A stretch of DNA of 64,000 nucleotides from Methylomonas methanica (lineage in GTDB: Bacteria; Pseudomonadota; Gammaproteobacteria; Methylococcales; Methylomonadaceae), in NCBI RefSeq assembly GCF_001644035.1, contig NZ_LUUG01000071.1, positions 59,355 to 123,354 of the forward strand, in the 5' to 3' direction. The notes beneath the pieces were generated by a model, which ran no database searches, was not told the origin of the DNA, and saw only the letters and a list, made by a program, of their open reading frames with translations. A program made the position numbers and the translations under genes. Shown in pieces: positions 8,978 to 16,764 of the stretch. Numbering within the stretch: the stretch's first letter is position 1; the number at the start of each line of letters is the position of its first letter.

Positions 8978-9508
8978 CTATTCCAATTCCAAATCACTTT
9001 CCAATCCTGCGACTCCACCCCAATCCATTGGCAAAATCCCTTGATATACAAATTGATGAAACGACGAATAAGGCCAACCCGCGACGGTTGCGACATGACC
9101 GTGTTTCACCGGATTGAAATGAATGTAATCCACGTGCCGGGCAAAGTCGTTATCGTCTTTTATACGGTGCTCCCAAAATCGTCTTTGCCAAATTCCTCGC
9201 TCATTTTTAAGCATACGGCTGTTGGAAATTTTTTCACCTGTTTCAAAATGCCTGGAAAACACGGACTTGATCTGTCGCCAACGCAAACTGAAATCATCGT
9301 CACCATCGGGTAAAGTCCAGATGGCATGCAGATGTTCCGGCAACACGACAATAGCTTCTATTGTAAACGGATGTTTTTGTTTAACCGTACGCAAGGATTG
9401 TCGCAAAACTTCAATATGATCCGTCAGAAGTGTTTGGTTTCTATCAGCCAGATTTACCGTGAAGAAATAAGTGCCACCTTGGACTCGATGACGTCGGTAT
9501 TCGGTCAT
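8978..9508 (-). CDS. REP-associated tyrosine transposase (RAYT, IS200-like fold)
   Basis: A 176-residue single-copy transposase of the Y1/HUH class. The metal-binding His-x-His is in PEHLHAIW (about residue 60) and the catalytic tyrosine in HVDYIHFNPVKHG (about residue 127); MTEYRRHRVQGGTYFFTVN is a typical N-terminus. RAYTs cut and rejoin single-stranded REP palindromes and are thought to spread them through genomes. This gene has the textbook arrangement: one REP pair ends 9 bases beyond its stop and another begins 24 bases before its start. All catalytic residues are present, so it may still be active. Start is the ATG at 9508. Confidence 0.93.
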   Translation of the reverse strand: MTEYRRHRVQGGTYFFTVNLADRNQTLLTDHIEVLRQSLRTVKQKHPFTIEAIVVLPEHLHAIWTLPDGDDDFSLRWRQIKSVFSRHFETGEKISNSRMLKNERGIWQRRFWEHRIKDDNDFARHVDYIHFNPVKHGHVATVAGWPYSSFHQFVYQGILPMDWGGVAGLESDLELE

Positions 9509-9531
9509 GGTTAGCCTATTAAGAAGTTAAC

Positions 9532-9615
9532 GATGGGTTTCGCTGCGCTCTACCCATCCTACGGAATTACATAAAATTAGACTTGTAGGATGGGTAGAGC
9601 AAAGCGAAACCCATC
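9532..9615. repeat. REP palindrome pair, right copy (BIME-like)
   Basis: Nearly identical to the element at 8885-8968 and in the same orientation: a GATGGGTTTCGCTGCGCTCT arm, a spacer ATAAAATTAGACTTG, and the complementary arm ending AAGCGAAACCCATC. Together the two copies bracket the RAYT gene. The near-identity of the spacers, and not only the arms, shows that the whole unit was duplicated recently. Confidence 0.9.
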
Positions 9616-9735
9616 AAACAATCTCTATTTTTATTAATTCGTAAACAATCCTGATCTAAAGCTGTGTTTATTCGCTATTTGCAATAGAATACAAACCATC
9701 CCCTTTTCAACAGCTAGCTCTCCGGAGAATTTGAC

Positions 9736-11031
9736 ATGACTGATAAAAAAGTGACGTTAAAACAGGATGACCAAGACCGCGTTATCGAATTACCGGTCAC
9801 GCCAGGCACCATGGGCCCGTCCGTCATCGATATTCGTTCCTTGTACGCGCAGACCGGCCATTTTACTTACGACCCCGGCTTTACCTCCACCGCCAGCTGC
9901 ACTTCAAAAATCACCTTTATCGACGGTGACGCCGGCGTGCTGTTGTATCGGGGCTATCCCATCGAACAACTGGCGGAAAAATGCGATTTTCTGGAAGTCT
10001 GTTATCTACTGCTGAACGGCGACCTGCCCAACGGCTCGGAAATGAAAGGCTTCGTCACCACTATCAGCCAGCATGTCATGGTACACGAACAGCTGATTAA
10101 ATTTTACAGCGGATTCCGCCGCGACGCGCATCCGATGGCGGTATTGGTGGGTGTAGTCGGCGCCTTGTCGGCGTTCTATCACGAAGTAATGGACATCACC
10201 TGCAAGGAAGACCGTTATATCTCGGCCATTCGCCTGATCGCGAAAATGCCGACCATGGTGGCGATGTGCTACAAATACAGTATCGGCATGCCGTTTATCT
10301 ACCCCAAACGCAAGTTGGGCTATGCGGAAAACTTCATGCGCATGATGCACGGCGACGCCGGCGAAGACTATCTGGCCAACCCGGTTTTGGTTAGAGCGCT
10401 GGATAGAATCCTGATCCTGCACGCCGACCACGAACAAAACGCTTCCACTTCAACCGTAAGACTGGCCGGCTCCAGCGGCGCCAACCCTTATGCTTGCGTA
10501 GCGGCCGGTATCGCCTGCCTGTGGGGCGCGGCACACGGCGGCGCCAATGAAGCGGTGTTGAACATGCTGGAAGAAATCGGCGATGTGTCGAAAATTGGTG
10601 AGTATGTCGCCAGAGCCAAGGACAAAAACGATCCGTTCCGTTTAATGGGGTTTGGTCACCGGGTTTATAAAAACTACGATCCGCGCGCTAAACTGATGCG
10701 GCAAACCTGCCACGAAGTGCTGGACGAATTGAATCTGAACGACGACCGCCTGTTCAAACTGGCGATGGAATTGGAGCGCATTGCCCTGGAAGATCCTTAC
10801 TTCGTCGAGAAAAAACTCTACCCCAACGTTGATTTTTATTCCGGCATCGTTTTAAGAGCGCTGGGCATCCCGACCGAAATGTTCACCGCCATCTTCGCGC
10901 TGGCCCGCTCGGTAGGCTGGATCGCCCAATGGGACGAAATGATCTCCGATCCTGAATTGAAAATCGGCCGTCCGCGCCAGTTATATAAAGGTGTGACGAC
11001 TAGGGATGTAAAATCGATTTCTAATCGGTGA
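9736..11031 (+). CDS. gltA: Citrate synthase, type II
   Basis: A 431-residue citrate synthase that condenses acetyl-CoA and oxaloacetate at the entry to the citric acid cycle in the cytoplasm. Catalytic residues are H267 (in [10 protein letters not shown]), H308 ([14 protein letters not shown]) and D366 (VDFYSG), equivalent to H264, H305 and D362 of the E. coli enzyme. The extra N-terminal beta domain of about 50 residues marks the hexameric, NADH-sensitive Gram-negative type. TCCGGAG lies about nine bases before the ATG. The gene is not in an operon: a RAYT/REP unit lies upstream and a palindrome pair just after the stop codon probably ends the transcript. Confidence 0.97.
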   Translation: MTDKKVTLKQDDQDRVIELPVTPGTMGPSVIDIRSLYAQTGHFTYDPGFTSTASCTSKITFIDGDAGVLLYRGYPIEQLAEKCDFLEVCYLLLNGDLPNGSEMKGFVTTISQHVMVHEQLIKFYSGFRRDAHPMAVLVGVVGALSAFYHEVMDITCKEDRYISAIRLIAKMPTMVAMCYKYSIGMPFIYPKRKLGYAENFMRMMHGDAGEDYLANPVLVRALDRILILHADHEQNASTSTVRLAGSSGANPYACVAAGIACLWGAAHGGANEAVLNMLEEIGDVSKIGEYVARAKDKNDPFRLMGFGHRVYKNYDPRAKLMRQTCHEVLDELNLNDDRLFKLAMELERIALEDPYFVEKKLYPNVDFYSGIVLRALGIPTEMFTAIFALARSVGWIAQWDEMISDPELKIGRPRQLYKGVTTRDVKSISNR

Positions 11032-11050
11032 TGTGGTAAATGCTAATCTA

Positions 11051-11166
11051 CCCCCTCTCCTGATGGAGAGGGCTGGGGTGAGGAGAATCCAATTAGGAAA
11101 CACCTATTTGATTCCCCCTCATCCTAACCTTCTCCTTTATACCCTGCGGGTGCTGAGGGAGAAGGA
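11051..11166. repeat. CCCTCTCC palindrome family, facing pair
   Basis: A forward unit (CCCCTCTCCTGATGGAGAGG plus the tail CTGGGGTGAGGAG) faces a degenerate reverse unit (CCCTCATCCTAACCTTCTCC ... GGAGAAGG), whose loop contains ACCCTGCGGGT. The two tails are complementary, so the whole 116 bases could fold into one long branched hairpin. It lies directly between the converging gltA and wecG-like genes. Confidence 0.8.
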
Positions 11167-11201
11167 ATCAACAGCATTCTCGCCGATACTAAAAAGCATT
11201 T

Positions 11202-11981
11202 TCAAGAAGTAACCGCCGACCGCTTCAACAACCTAATCCGCCAAAAATCCCAGGCAAAACGCATCAAAAACACCGGATTGGTGGAAAAATAGCGCTTAAT
11301 CAAGCGCCTATCCTTGGCCATTCTGTAGCACCATTCCAAACCGCTTTTCTGCATCCACAGCGGTGCCCGCTTGATGTGTCCCGAGTGAAAATCAAAAGCA
11401 GCACCCACGCCCAATTGCACCGGTACATGCACTCTATCCAGATGCGCCGCAATCCATTTCTCCTGCTTGGGCGCGCCTAAGCCGACCCATAGAAAATCCG
11501 GTTTGGCGGCGTTAATCAAATCGACCAATTGCTGATCTTCCTCGTCGGACAGAGGCCGAAACGGCGGAGAATGCCAGCCCACAAGCTCGGCTTGCGGATA
11601 GCGCTTGCGAATGTTGGTAACCAAGTCTGCCAAGACCTCATCTTTACCGCCCAGAAAAAAATGCCGCCAGCCCAGTTGCTGACCATGATCCAGGCATTTC
11701 AACATCAAATCCGGACCGCAAACCCGCGTCTTAATCTCCGCTTGATGCACCAGCTTGGCATACCAGACCAAAGGCAGGCCATCCATGGTAGATAAGGCTT
11801 TGTTGGAAATATCGCGCAACTCGCTATCGGTTAGACAGGCCACGGTGGTATGCACGTTGGCAATACAGACCTGATGGGATTGGCCGGTGGCTATCCAATC
11901 CTGAAAAAGTTGTAACGTAAGTTCGTAATCCAGAATAGGGAAGCGTATTCCGAAAATATCTACTGACTTGATTGACTGCAT
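11202..11981 (-). CDS. WecG/TagA/CpsF family glycosyltransferase (GT26)
   Basis: A 259-residue enzyme of the GT26 family, members of which transfer N-acetyl-mannosamine-type sugars to a lipid-linked acceptor during polysaccharide assembly (WecG in enterobacterial common antigen, TagA in teichoic acid). Family motifs are CIANVHTTVA, TMDGLPLVW, FFLGGKDEV, VGLGAPKQEKWI and GVGAAFDFHSG. The start is placed at the second ATG because GGAG precedes it by six bases; the ATG four codons earlier has no ribosome site. It lies at the edge of the exopolysaccharide locus, and a decayed copy of its first third lies at 14095-14303. Substrate is unknown. Confidence 0.88.
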   Translation of the reverse strand: MQSIKSVDIFGIRFPILDYELTLQLFQDWIATGQSHQVCIANVHTTVACLTDSELRDISNKALSTMDGLPLVWYAKLVHQAEIKTRVCGPDLMLKCLDHGQQLGWRHFFLGGKDEVLADLVTNIRKRYPQAELVGWHSPPFRPLSDEEDQQLVDLINAAKPDFLWVGLGAPKQEKWIAAHLDRVHVPVQLGVGAAFDFHSGHIKRAPLWMQKSGLEWCYRMAKDRRLIKRYFSTNPVFLMRFAWDFWRIRLLKRSAVTS

Positions 11982-12188
11982 TCCGTGCTCCATCGGGCGG
12001 TTAATTGAAAATTGATGCTTTTAACTTTGTCACCCTAGCATCGCTATATTTGCCCCCGGAGTCAATTCAAAGCAGTCCAATTCGACTAAATCAAAGCGAT
12101 ATCAACAGGGCAACGCTGGGAGTAGTTGCCGAGAGGGTTGCTACGCTCACTCCCTATCCCCCGGGCAATGCCGTTAAGTCAAGGTGCT

Positions 12189-12280
12189 TCCCCCTTTGAA
12201 AAAGTACCCGCAGGGCATGAAGGGGATCGAGGGGGATTTATTCAGAAAATCTCCCCTGCCCCCTCTTTTTCAAAGAGGGG
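12189..12280. repeat. Second palindromic repeat class (CCCCCTTTGAAAAAG type)
   Basis: TCCCCCTTTGAAAAAG, interrupted by the insert TACCCGCAGGGCATGAA and followed by GGGGATCGAGGGGGATTT, faces an inverted partner (AAATCTCCCCTGCCCCCTCT ... AAAGAGGGG). The interrupting CCCGCAGGGCAT module also appears in the loops of the CCCTCTCC family (13078-13192, 11113-11166). It lies in the 433-base gap between the wecG-like gene and the 206-residue gene; no coding sequence was seen in that gap. Confidence 0.6.
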
Positions 12281-12320
12281 AAATAACAAGACTAAAGCTT
12301 AACGACAGTCCCTCCGTATC

Positions 12321-12350
12321 CACCCTCTCCTCCCACGAGGAGAGGGCCTT
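12321..12350. repeat. CCCTCTCC palindrome, single unit
   Basis: CCCTCTCC, an 8-base loop and GGAGAGGG form an 8-bp stem, followed by CCTTTTAAAAG. This is a tail-less member of the dispersed family. It could serve as a transcription stop for the minus-strand gene at 12415-13035. Confidence 0.6.
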
Positions 12351-12414
12351 TTAAAAGCCGTCTATAAGTTTGAGGAACGCTGCCATGGTTCAAACTACCC
12401 AAAAACCAACGCGG

Positions 12415-13035
12415 TCAAGGCGCGCAATTGACCACCAACTCGTCACTATATTGACCAACCTCGGCGTCTTTTAAGATATAAACCGCTGTATAGCGGCGCA
12501 ATTCCGGCTTGCCGGCAACCAGTAAAGGTCGGTTATCGACATAAGGCGGTATCGTATCCCTTGCCAAAAATACAAACTCCGACTCACCCTCGCGCTGACA
12601 ATAGATATTGATACCGTCGCTCTTAGATTTAACAAAATTCAGCACCACCACACCACCCGTCTGATCTACCCCGGTCAAGACCGGCTTGGCTTCGGAAAGC
12701 TTGGTCGTATCTTCCGAGCCGATGATACCGAGCAAATTACCCAAAGCATCGGAATAAGCCGGATGCGCCTTGATTCGCCTGACTAAAGCTCTCACTCGGC
12801 TTTCGATATTATTGCGACTGGCAGTTTTAGCCGCCGTGGCATGCCTTGCTGCCGCTGAAGCGGCATTTACTTCGCCAATCTTGGTATGTAACTCCTGATT
12901 ATCGCTATCGACACTGGCAATATCCTCGGCGGATAAACCAAATTCAGCCTGACGCGCGGCGAGATTGACCTTAAAACGATCATGCCAAATCAATAAATCG
13001 CTATCTGGATGTGGAAAGTAATCGGATTTAGCCAT
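12415..13035 (-). CDS. Uncharacterised protein: helical N-terminus plus FN3-like C-terminus
   Basis: A 206-residue protein with AAGGAG about seven bases before its ATG. The first 115 residues are alpha-helical and alanine-rich, with landmarks MAKSDYFPHPDSDLLIW and RVRALVRRIKAHPAYSD. The last 90 residues look like a beta-sandwich of fibronectin type III character (landmarks VVVLNFVKS and EVGQYSDELVV). From memory this two-part layout is widespread in bacteria without an assigned function. There is no signal peptide or membrane segment. It is transcribed alone between repeat elements at the border of the polysaccharide locus; whether it is functionally linked to that locus is not known. Confidence 0.65.
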   Translation of the reverse strand: MAKSDYFPHPDSDLLIWHDRFKVNLAARQAEFGLSAEDIASVDSDNQELHTKIGEVNAASAAARHATAAKTASRNNIESRVRALVRRIKAHPAYSDALGNLLGIIGSEDTTKLSEAKPVLTGVDQTGGVVVLNFVKSKSDGINIYCQREGESEFVFLARDTIPPYVDNRPLLVAGKPELRRYTAVYILKDAEVGQYSDELVVNCAP

Positions 13036-13077
13036 TTTGAATTCTCCTTATTGTTACTAGAGGGAACCTCAAAAAAA

Positions 13078-13192
13078 TCTCCCTTCTCCCTCCGTACCCG
13101 CAGGGCATAAAGGAGTAGGTTGGGACGAGGCAAATAAAATCAATAAGTTATATTCTTTACCCAAGCCTTCTTCAGGAGGGAGAGAGGATTTA
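13078..13192. repeat. CCCTCTCC palindrome family, degenerate facing pair
   Basis: The left unit CTCCCTTCTCCCTCCGTACC continues with CGCAGGGCATAAAGGAG and a GTTGGGACGAGG tail. The right unit has ACCCAAGCCTTCTTCAGG and AGGGAGAGAGG. The loop module TACCCGCAGGGCATAAAGG is shared with other members. It lies just upstream of the 206-residue gene. Confidence 0.6.
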
Positions 13193-13314
13193 TAGAGGTT
13201 TCCAAAATACAATACCGCACAGTTATCGGCGCGGCAGACTCCACCGCAGAACCAACCGAATTAGACGGCAAAACCCTAACGGCTTAATTAATTCTATATA
13301 CATTTTAAGAAGCT

Positions 13315-13551
13315 CTACAAGCCTTTGCTGGCGCGGCTAAATGTCGCGTCCGCACCCACGACTAGCTCATGGTTACCGACAAACCAATTGGCGGCAGCCA
13401 TAGAAGACTCATCGGCACCGACAAAACACCTGGCGGTACCCACAAAAGGCTCAGCGGCGCCGACAAAGTTCTTGGCGGTAACTCCAGACGCTTCGTCGGT
13501 ACCGACCAAGCGCCCGGCTTTGCCAATCAAGGCCTGTAGCGTGCCTACGAG
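13315..13551 (-). repeat. Degenerate 21-bp tandem repeat encoding a heptapeptide repeat
   Basis: Eleven consecutive 21-base units run from 13551 down to 13321, followed by one codon and a TAG stop. Read on the minus strand they give a seven-residue repeat with consensus FVGADEx: LVGTLQA, LIGKAGR, LVGTDEA, SGVTAKN, FVGAAEP, FVGTARC, FVGADES, SMAAANW, FVGNHEL, VVGADAT, FSRASKG. There is no ATG or ribosome site; only a TTG at 13530 could start it, and a TAG stop immediately precedes the first unit. The array is most likely the remnant of a longer repeat protein, or a minisatellite with accidental coding capacity. The plus strand is also open through most of the array, as expected for such a repeat. 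Confidence 0.75.
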
Positions 13552-13619
13552 CTATTTATGAATGATCACAAATCGTCCAGAACAGCGCATGAAGCAGGCT
13601 TAGGCACACCATTAAGATT

Positions 13620-13657
13620 TAATTAAAATAAAAAAATGGCTTGGTTATCAAGCCATT
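13620..13657 (-). terminator. Rho-independent terminator (leftward)
   Basis: On the minus strand AATGGCTTG, a 5-base loop and CAAGCCATT form a nine-pair stem directly followed by TTTTTTATTTTAATT, an ideal terminator for leftward transcription. The only leftward coding remnant upstream of it is the decayed wecG-like fragment at 14095-14303, so it may be the original terminator of that lost gene. Confidence 0.75.
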
Positions 13658-13829
13658 ATGTTTTAGGCTGTACCTAGCCTCCAATATCATCCGCTTATAA
13701 TTCGACACACTTGGCCAGGCTGGAACAGTTAGCTTGATGCACGCATCAACAACACCACTCTCGCCAAACCTGACGAATTTACTCATTGGTGGCACATAGC
13801 TATAGGGAACCTTTAAAAATTAAAAAATC

Positions 13830-13932
13830 TCCTTCTCCCTCCGGGAGAAGGTTGGGATGAGGGAACTAAATATGAAATATGATCATCCCTCACCCTCTCC
13901 TTTATGCCCTGCGGTTACGTAGGAAAAGGGAT
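13830..13932. repeat. CCCTCTCC palindrome family, facing pair
   Basis: The forward unit (CTTCTCCCTCCGGGAGAAGG plus tail TTGGGATGAGGG) faces the reverse unit (CCCTCACCCTCTCCTTTATG, then CCCTGCGG in the loop, ending GGAAAAGGG). It lies in the non-coding stretch 13552-14094, where only this element, the terminator and a 16-base palindrome at 13734-13749 (TTGATGC AC GCATCAA) were seen. Confidence 0.7.
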
Positions 13933-14094
13933 TTTTAGAGGCTGCCGATATAAGCTTGGATGGGCCCATAAAAAGCCATTATCGAGATATGCAATCGAGA
14001 TAGGCTGTTACCAACACTTTTCAACAGCATGTCAGAACGGTGCGCTTTAGTTCAGATGCTAGCCCAGCGCACCAATTTGGCTCGTCAAAATTTA

Positions 14095-14303
14095 TTACAC
14101 CCTGACTGCGGTTGAAAAAGCGGTATTCGTGAGGTTACGTATTTCGTTATTGAAAAGAGCTGCTAGTATTGATTCCGTGTTGGCGATGCAGACTGAATGG
14201 ACTAGCCCGCAGTTGACCCAATTCTGAAACAATTCCAAAGTATCTTCGTAACCAAGGACCGGAACACTACCCCTCAAATATTAACTGAATTAGCTGACTG
14301 TAT
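14095..14303 (-). pseudogene. Decayed 5' fragment of a WecG-like glycosyltransferase gene
   Basis: The minus strand encodes VPVLGYEDTLELFQNWVNCG and then VCIANTESILAALFNNEIRN, which aligns with FPILDYELTLQLFQDWIATG and VCIANVHTTVACLTDSELRD of the intact gene at 11202-11981. The DNA match extends upstream through the start region, where the ATG has become ATA (14301-14303) and a TGA stop interrupts about ten codons in. After about 70 codons the match stops at STAVRV and a stop codon; the catalytic two thirds are gone. It is a clear paralogous remnant left by duplication and deletion, or by replacement of the downstream part when the beta-helix genes were inserted. Confidence 0.82.
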
Positions 14304-14353
14304 TCCGTGGTCTGTCAGGCTATTGGAGCATGAGTTAATAAAAGGAGAAAATT

Positions 14354-16462
14354 ATGTTTATTAAACTTGTCATTACCCTAACCTTTGCAACGTTCTGCTC
14401 GGCAGCGGCGGCAAAGGATTTCTACGTATCACCCTCGGGCAGCGACAAGCTGAATGGCCTGTCCCCCAGCGTCAATTTCTGGACCAAAACCGGCCCTTTC
14501 AAAACCCTAACTCGCGCTCGCAACGCTATTCGGCAATTAAAAGCAGCTGGTAAATTTAATGAAGCGATTACGGTCTATGTCGGCAAGGGAACTTACCAAC
14601 TCCAATCTTCGCTGGACTTTGATGACAAAGACGCCGGTGAACCGGGCAAGGAAATTATATGGGCCGGGGAAAAAGGTGCCAGCATCATTTCTGGAGGTAT
14701 CGTTCTTAAAAACTGCCAACCAATTAGCGGCACTAATCCACACCAAATTCTAAGCTGTCCTCTAAGCGCCGAGATCGCCACCAATATAAAAGGTGAAGTC
14801 AATGAACGTATTTCTGGTAATGCCCCAGCCTTTGAGCTCTTTATAGACGGGCATAGAATGCACCTAGCTCGTTGGCCCGATTACGATTGGGCACATATCA
14901 AATTGCCTCTAAATCTCAAAACTCAATTCAGCGTAGTTGAAAAAATCCCACCACTTTCTGGCGACTTAAGTAACGCCCAAATTCATACCTATGCAGGCAA
15001 TGACACTTTCGACGAGTACATCGGTATATTGAATATCGATCAGAGCAACAACAAAATTATTTTATCTAGCGAAACTCATGATAATTTGGCAAGTGGCCGA
15101 CGTTTTTACTTGCAGAATGTCGAAACAGCATTGGATGCTCCCGAAGAATGGTTTTTCGATAAAACCAATAACCAAATTTTACTCATAGCTCCGATTGGAA
15201 CAAAACCAAACAACATTGTTATTTCATCTTCAACTAACCTTTTGAGAGTCAAAGACCTTAGTGATATTAGATTAAGTAACTTAACTTTCCAGCACAGCAC
15301 CAGCAATGCTATCAATATAAATAGGTCCAGCACATTGATACTGGATAACCTTGATATAAACAATGTAGCAGGCCAGGCAATACGCTGTCTAACATGCACT
15401 AATGTCACGATTCATAACAGCAATATTCATGATACAGGCCAAGGTGGCATTTTAATGCTAGGTGGGGACAGACCAACTTTGGAGCCTTCTGGCAATATTA
15501 TCAGCAATAATATCATACTAAACTATGATTCTATATTATTCAACAATTCTCCCGCCGTATCCATTAGAGGCACGGCTTCTACCGTTTCTCATAATCTAAT
15601 ACAAAATGGCAATGGTAACGCAATTATTCTCAATGGAAACGACCATCTGATTGAAAAAAATGATATTTCTAAGATATGCCAGCAATCCAGCGATTGCGGT
15701 GCAATCTATTCAGGTAGAGATTGGACATATCGAGGAAACATCATTCGTTATAATAGCATTCATGATTTCTCTGGCTATCAGTTATATAACGCCACTTTCA
15801 ATATATCAAAAAATATTATTCAATATGTAAAAGATGGAGCGCGTGGCATTTATCTGGACGATGGAGTCAGCGGCTTCACTGTATATGGCAATATTTTAGA
15901 AAATGCCGGCCAGATGAGCATTCAGATAGGTGGCGGACGTGATAACCGTATTGAAAATAACATTATTAAAACCAACAAATACTCAATTCTAACCGATTAT
16001 CGCAGCCAACATTATAATTGGTCTATAAATAGACAATCTTTGACGTCCATGCCAATTAGCGATACCGTCTGGCAAGCTAAATACCCTGAGCTGAGATTGC
16101 CTATGCACAATGACAAGTGGCCAGAAGGCAATACCATACGGCAGAACATCATAATCTCTACCGCTTCTAACGGTCAATCCATACGTTATTGGATGCCTAA
16201 GCAAACAAATAACATAAGTAATAATCTGGTGTGGCGAGAAAACGGCGACATTAGAGTAGATTACAATATTTTGGATACCGGCGCAGAGAAAGGAGGGAGC
16301 CTCTGGGAAGACTGGCTAAGCCAAGGAATTGAAAAGAACAGCCTGTTTGCCAATCCCTGTTTAACCATAACAGGCAATTCGATTAGTATTTCCTGTGCCA
16401 ATTCCCCTATATATCAGATTGGCTTTAAACCTATACCTACGGATATCGGCCCTGTCGATTAA
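14354..16462 (+). CDS. Secreted right-handed parallel beta-helix protein 1
   Basis: A 702-residue protein with a signal peptide (about residues 1-20, cleaved before KDFYVSPSG) and AAAGGAG before the ATG. The opening FYVSPSGSD and GPFKTLTRARNAI, and the coil repeats around NNIILNY, GNGNAIILNGNDHLIEKNDI, CGAIYSGRDWTYRGNIIRYN and RGIYLDDGVSGFTVYGNIL, define a pectate-lyase-like beta-helix (about residues 300-560). Such proteins lyse, epimerise or bind acidic polysaccharides outside the cytoplasm. The gene is followed by a paralog in the same orientation and sits inside an exopolysaccharide locus, so a role in trimming or modifying that polymer is likely. The chemistry cannot be read from the sequence. 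Confidence 0.82.
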   Translation: MFIKLVITLTFATFCSAAAAKDFYVSPSGSDKLNGLSPSVNFWTKTGPFKTLTRARNAIRQLKAAGKFNEAITVYVGKGTYQLQSSLDFDDKDAGEPGKEIIWAGEKGASIISGGIVLKNCQPISGTNPHQILSCPLSAEIATNIKGEVNERISGNAPAFELFIDGHRMHLARWPDYDWAHIKLPLNLKTQFSVVEKIPPLSGDLSNAQIHTYAGNDTFDEYIGILNIDQSNNKIILSSETHDNLASGRRFYLQNVETALDAPEEWFFDKTNNQILLIAPIGTKPNNIVISSSTNLLRVKDLSDIRLSNLTFQHSTSNAININRSSTLILDNLDINNVAGQAIRCLTCTNVTIHNSNIHDTGQGGILMLGGDRPTLEPSGNIISNNIILNYDSILFNNSPAVSIRGTASTVSHNLIQNGNGNAIILNGNDHLIEKNDISKICQQSSDCGAIYSGRDWTYRGNIIRYNSIHDFSGYQLYNATFNISKNIIQYVKDGARGIYLDDGVSGFTVYGNILENAGQMSIQIGGGRDNRIENNIIKTNKYSILTDYRSQHYNWSINRQSLTSMPISDTVWQAKYPELRLPMHNDKWPEGNTIRQNIIISTASNGQSIRYWMPKQTNNISNNLVWRENGDIRVDYNILDTGAEKGGSLWEDWLSQGIEKNSLFANPCLTITGNSISISCANSPIYQIGFKPIPTDIGPVD

Positions 16463-16764
16463 ATTAAGAAATTTAACCTTGTGACGATTCCCTTAAGCGC
16501 TTTAACAAGCGCTTTTGTGGAATTATCATATGTGATATTTAATAGATTTTAATTAATTTCTACCCCCCCGCTTATTGGCACGACATATCTTTTCCTCCAA
16601 TCATGCATACAACCATTACATAATAAAAACCATTCGACTATTTTTATCAACCCACCGGACATCGACTTAACACCAACAAGCCCCATAAATATAAATAATA
16701 TTTTTATGGCCTCAGAAAATATAATACCTCATACTTACCCATCACTTTATCGAGTAATCTCATA
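16463..16764 (+). terminator. 302-base gap between the beta-helix genes with a candidate terminator at 16495-16517
   Basis: AAGCGCTT, a 4-base loop TAAC and AAGCGCTT, followed by TTTG, form an 8-bp stem 33 bases after the first beta-helix stop codon. This suggests the two genes have separate transcripts. The rest of the gap is AT-rich and holds no open frame; no clear ribosome site precedes the second gene's ATG. Confidence 0.55.

Noticed and set aside
11051..13932. Possible CRISPR array, suggested by several similar palindromes in a 3-kb stretch
   Set aside because: Repeat units differ in length and orientation, spacers are irregular, and there is no cas gene.
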